Positions 35,687 through 36,479 of a stretch of 36,479 nt of DNA are shown piece by piece. Every line of letters begins with the position of its first letter. Position 1 is the first letter of the stretch. Below the pieces are notes generated by a model. That model did no database searches. It saw only the letters and a list, made by a program, of their open reading frames with translations, and was not told where the DNA came from. Source of the stretch: a bacterium (lineage in GTDB: Bacteria > Bacteroidota > Bacteroidia > Chitinophagales > Chitinophagaceae); the NCBI GenBank assembly GCA_027364635.1, contig DAHXOZ010000011.1:1-36479 (forward strand), given 5' to 3'. The position numbers were made by a program, and so were the translations under genes.

Positions 35687-36421
35687 ATGAACTTATTTGT
35701 TTACGAAAGTTATGAAAGCATCTCCGCAAGAGCAGCGGAATCAGTGATAGAAGTTATTCGTTCAAAGAAACATACTGTTCTATGCACTGCTTCAGGCGAT
35801 TCGCCTGCCGGCTTGTATAAAAAACTGGTAGCCTATATCCAGCAAAATAATATTGATATTTCAGGCGTGACGTTTATTGGGCTCGATGAATGGTTGGGCA
35901 TGAATGGAAATGATGAAGGAAGTTGCCGTTATCACTTAAACAATCAATTCTTTCATCCGTTGAATGTAGAGGAAAAAAATATTGCTTTTTTTGATGGCAG
36001 GGCACCTGACCCAAAAATGGAATGCAAAAAAATCGACGATGCTATTGAAGCGCATGGCGGAATTGATATGGCGATTGTCGGGCTTGGAATGAACGGACAT
36101 GTAGGAATGAATGAGCCCGGCACTTCTCCTGAACTACATTCACATGTTGCAGAAATTGATCCAATTACACAACAGGTTGGCCAAAAATATTTTAAAGAGA
36201 AAAAAGAAATTTCAGGAGGCCTCACTTTAGGAATTGCCAATTTGATGGAAGCAAAAAGTGTAATGCTGATAGTAAGTGGAAATAAAAAAGCGGAAATTCT
36301 AAAGCAGGTTTTAGAAGAAGAAATTTCAGAAGAACTTCCGGCAAGTTTATTAAGAAATCATCCCAACTTCAGTGTGTATTTGGATACCGAAGCAGCAAGT
36401 CTTTTAAAAAATAAAATATGA
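35687..36421 (+). CDS. nagB: glucosamine-6-phosphate deaminase
   Basis: Converts glucosamine-6-phosphate to fructose-6-phosphate and ammonia. The 244-residue length matches the short (Bacillus-like) NagB. Key segments are TASGDSPAGLYKKL (phosphate loop), FIGLDEWLGM with Asp67, GSCRYHLNNQFF, and GLGMNGHVGMNEPG, with Asn136, His138 and Glu143 at the sites of the E. coli Asp141, His143 and Glu148. The Asn at the first of these is the variant I know from short NagB proteins. The stop codon overlaps the ATG of the ROK kinase gene (ATGA), so the two are probably translated together. Confidence 0.93.
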   Translation: MNLFVYESYESISARAAESVIEVIRSKKHTVLCTASGDSPAGLYKKLVAYIQQNNIDISGVTFIGLDEWLGMNGNDEGSCRYHLNNQFFHPLNVEEKNIAFFDGRAPDPKMECKKIDDAIEAHGGIDMAIVGLGMNGHVGMNEPGTSPELHSHVAEIDPITQQVGQKYFKEKKEISGGLTLGIANLMEAKSVMLIVSGNKKAEILKQVLEEEISEELPASLLRNHPNFSVYLDTEAASLLKNKI

Positions 36422-36479
36422 ACAAAAATTCGATTGTTGGCATTGACCTGGGCGGAACAAAAATCTCTGCAGGAATAGT
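36418..36479 (+). CDS. ROK-family sugar kinase, 5' end only
   Basis: The frame from the ATG at 36418, which overlaps the nagB stop codon, reads MNKNSIVGIDLGGTKISAGI and runs off the right edge. DLGGTK is the phosphate-binding motif of the ROK/ASKHA fold. Next to nagB, a glucokinase or N-acetylglucosamine kinase is likely. ROK repressors also carry this motif but start with a helix-turn-helix domain, which is absent here. Confidence 0.85.
   Translation, partial: MNKNSIVGIDLGGTKISAGI

Noticed and set aside
36087-36130. Asn in place of the E. coli catalytic Asp in NagB as a defect
   Set aside because: The short NagB group commonly has Asn in GxGxNGH; the other catalytic residues are intact.
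1-36479. tRNA or rRNA genes, CRISPR arrays, insertion sequences and prophage genes
   Set aside because: No tRNA-like cloverleaf was noticed in the short intergenic gaps, and no regular spaced repeats, transposase or phage proteins were seen. This was by eye; a covariance-model scan would be decisive.

Overview
The window looks like chromosomal DNA from a member of the Bacteroidota, most likely close to the Chitinophagaceae. It is AT-rich. Many start codons lack a clear Shine-Dalgarno sequence, and several genes carry the Bacteroidota-type -7 box TAnnTTTG. Several protein families are typical of this phylum: DUF4293, DUF6427-like, the outer-membrane protein with the NSPYSRYG start, LptC, the divergent PEP carboxylase and DUF5009/HGSNAT-like. 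All assignments come from reading the translations; no database search was run.

Layout. 1-3128 (minus): glycyl-tRNA synthetase (cut by the left edge) and aspartyl-tRNA synthetase. 3129-3500: intergenic, with a hairpin, a dispersed repeat and a possible 22-residue ORF. 3501-8053: PEP carboxylase, a tiny secreted or membrane protein (plus), and a MeaB GTPase plus methyltransferase pair. 8278-11660 (plus): LON-domain protein, then type III pantothenate kinase, outer-membrane protein and LptC in a tight cluster. 11711-15036 (plus): aldo/keto reductase, OsmC protein, a strong terminator, then a two-gene ABC exporter. 15108-19533: TIGR01777 oxidoreductase (minus), a Tyr-rich secreted protein, a multi-pass membrane protein and PurQ. 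19673-23413: an ECF sigma factor divergent from uvrA. 23487-25282 (minus): DUF4293 protein and GlyA. 25510-30984 (plus): sugar nucleotidyltransferase, nitronate monooxygenase, a Wza-like SLBB export protein and a Wzz-like chain-length protein, which together look like the edge of a surface-polysaccharide locus. 31088-36479: a secreted clan GH-D (GH36-like) glycosidase and an HGSNAT-like membrane acetyltransferase on minus, divergent from nagB and a ROK kinase on plus. This last block looks like an amino-sugar utilisation locus.

Most genes are housekeeping and intact, and I see no phage, CRISPR array, transposase or defence island. The signals not explained by genes are: (i) an 11-base motif, AGTAAACCAAC, five times and always between genes, with two copies sharing a longer pattern; (ii) a G/C-rich palindromic repeat that sits twice in frame inside uvrA and a third time, inverted, just after it; (iii) a 10-bp direct repeat with 22-bp periodicity in the uvrA/sigma-factor divergent region; and (iv) two possible micro-ORFs. 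I do not find a convincing complete new system.
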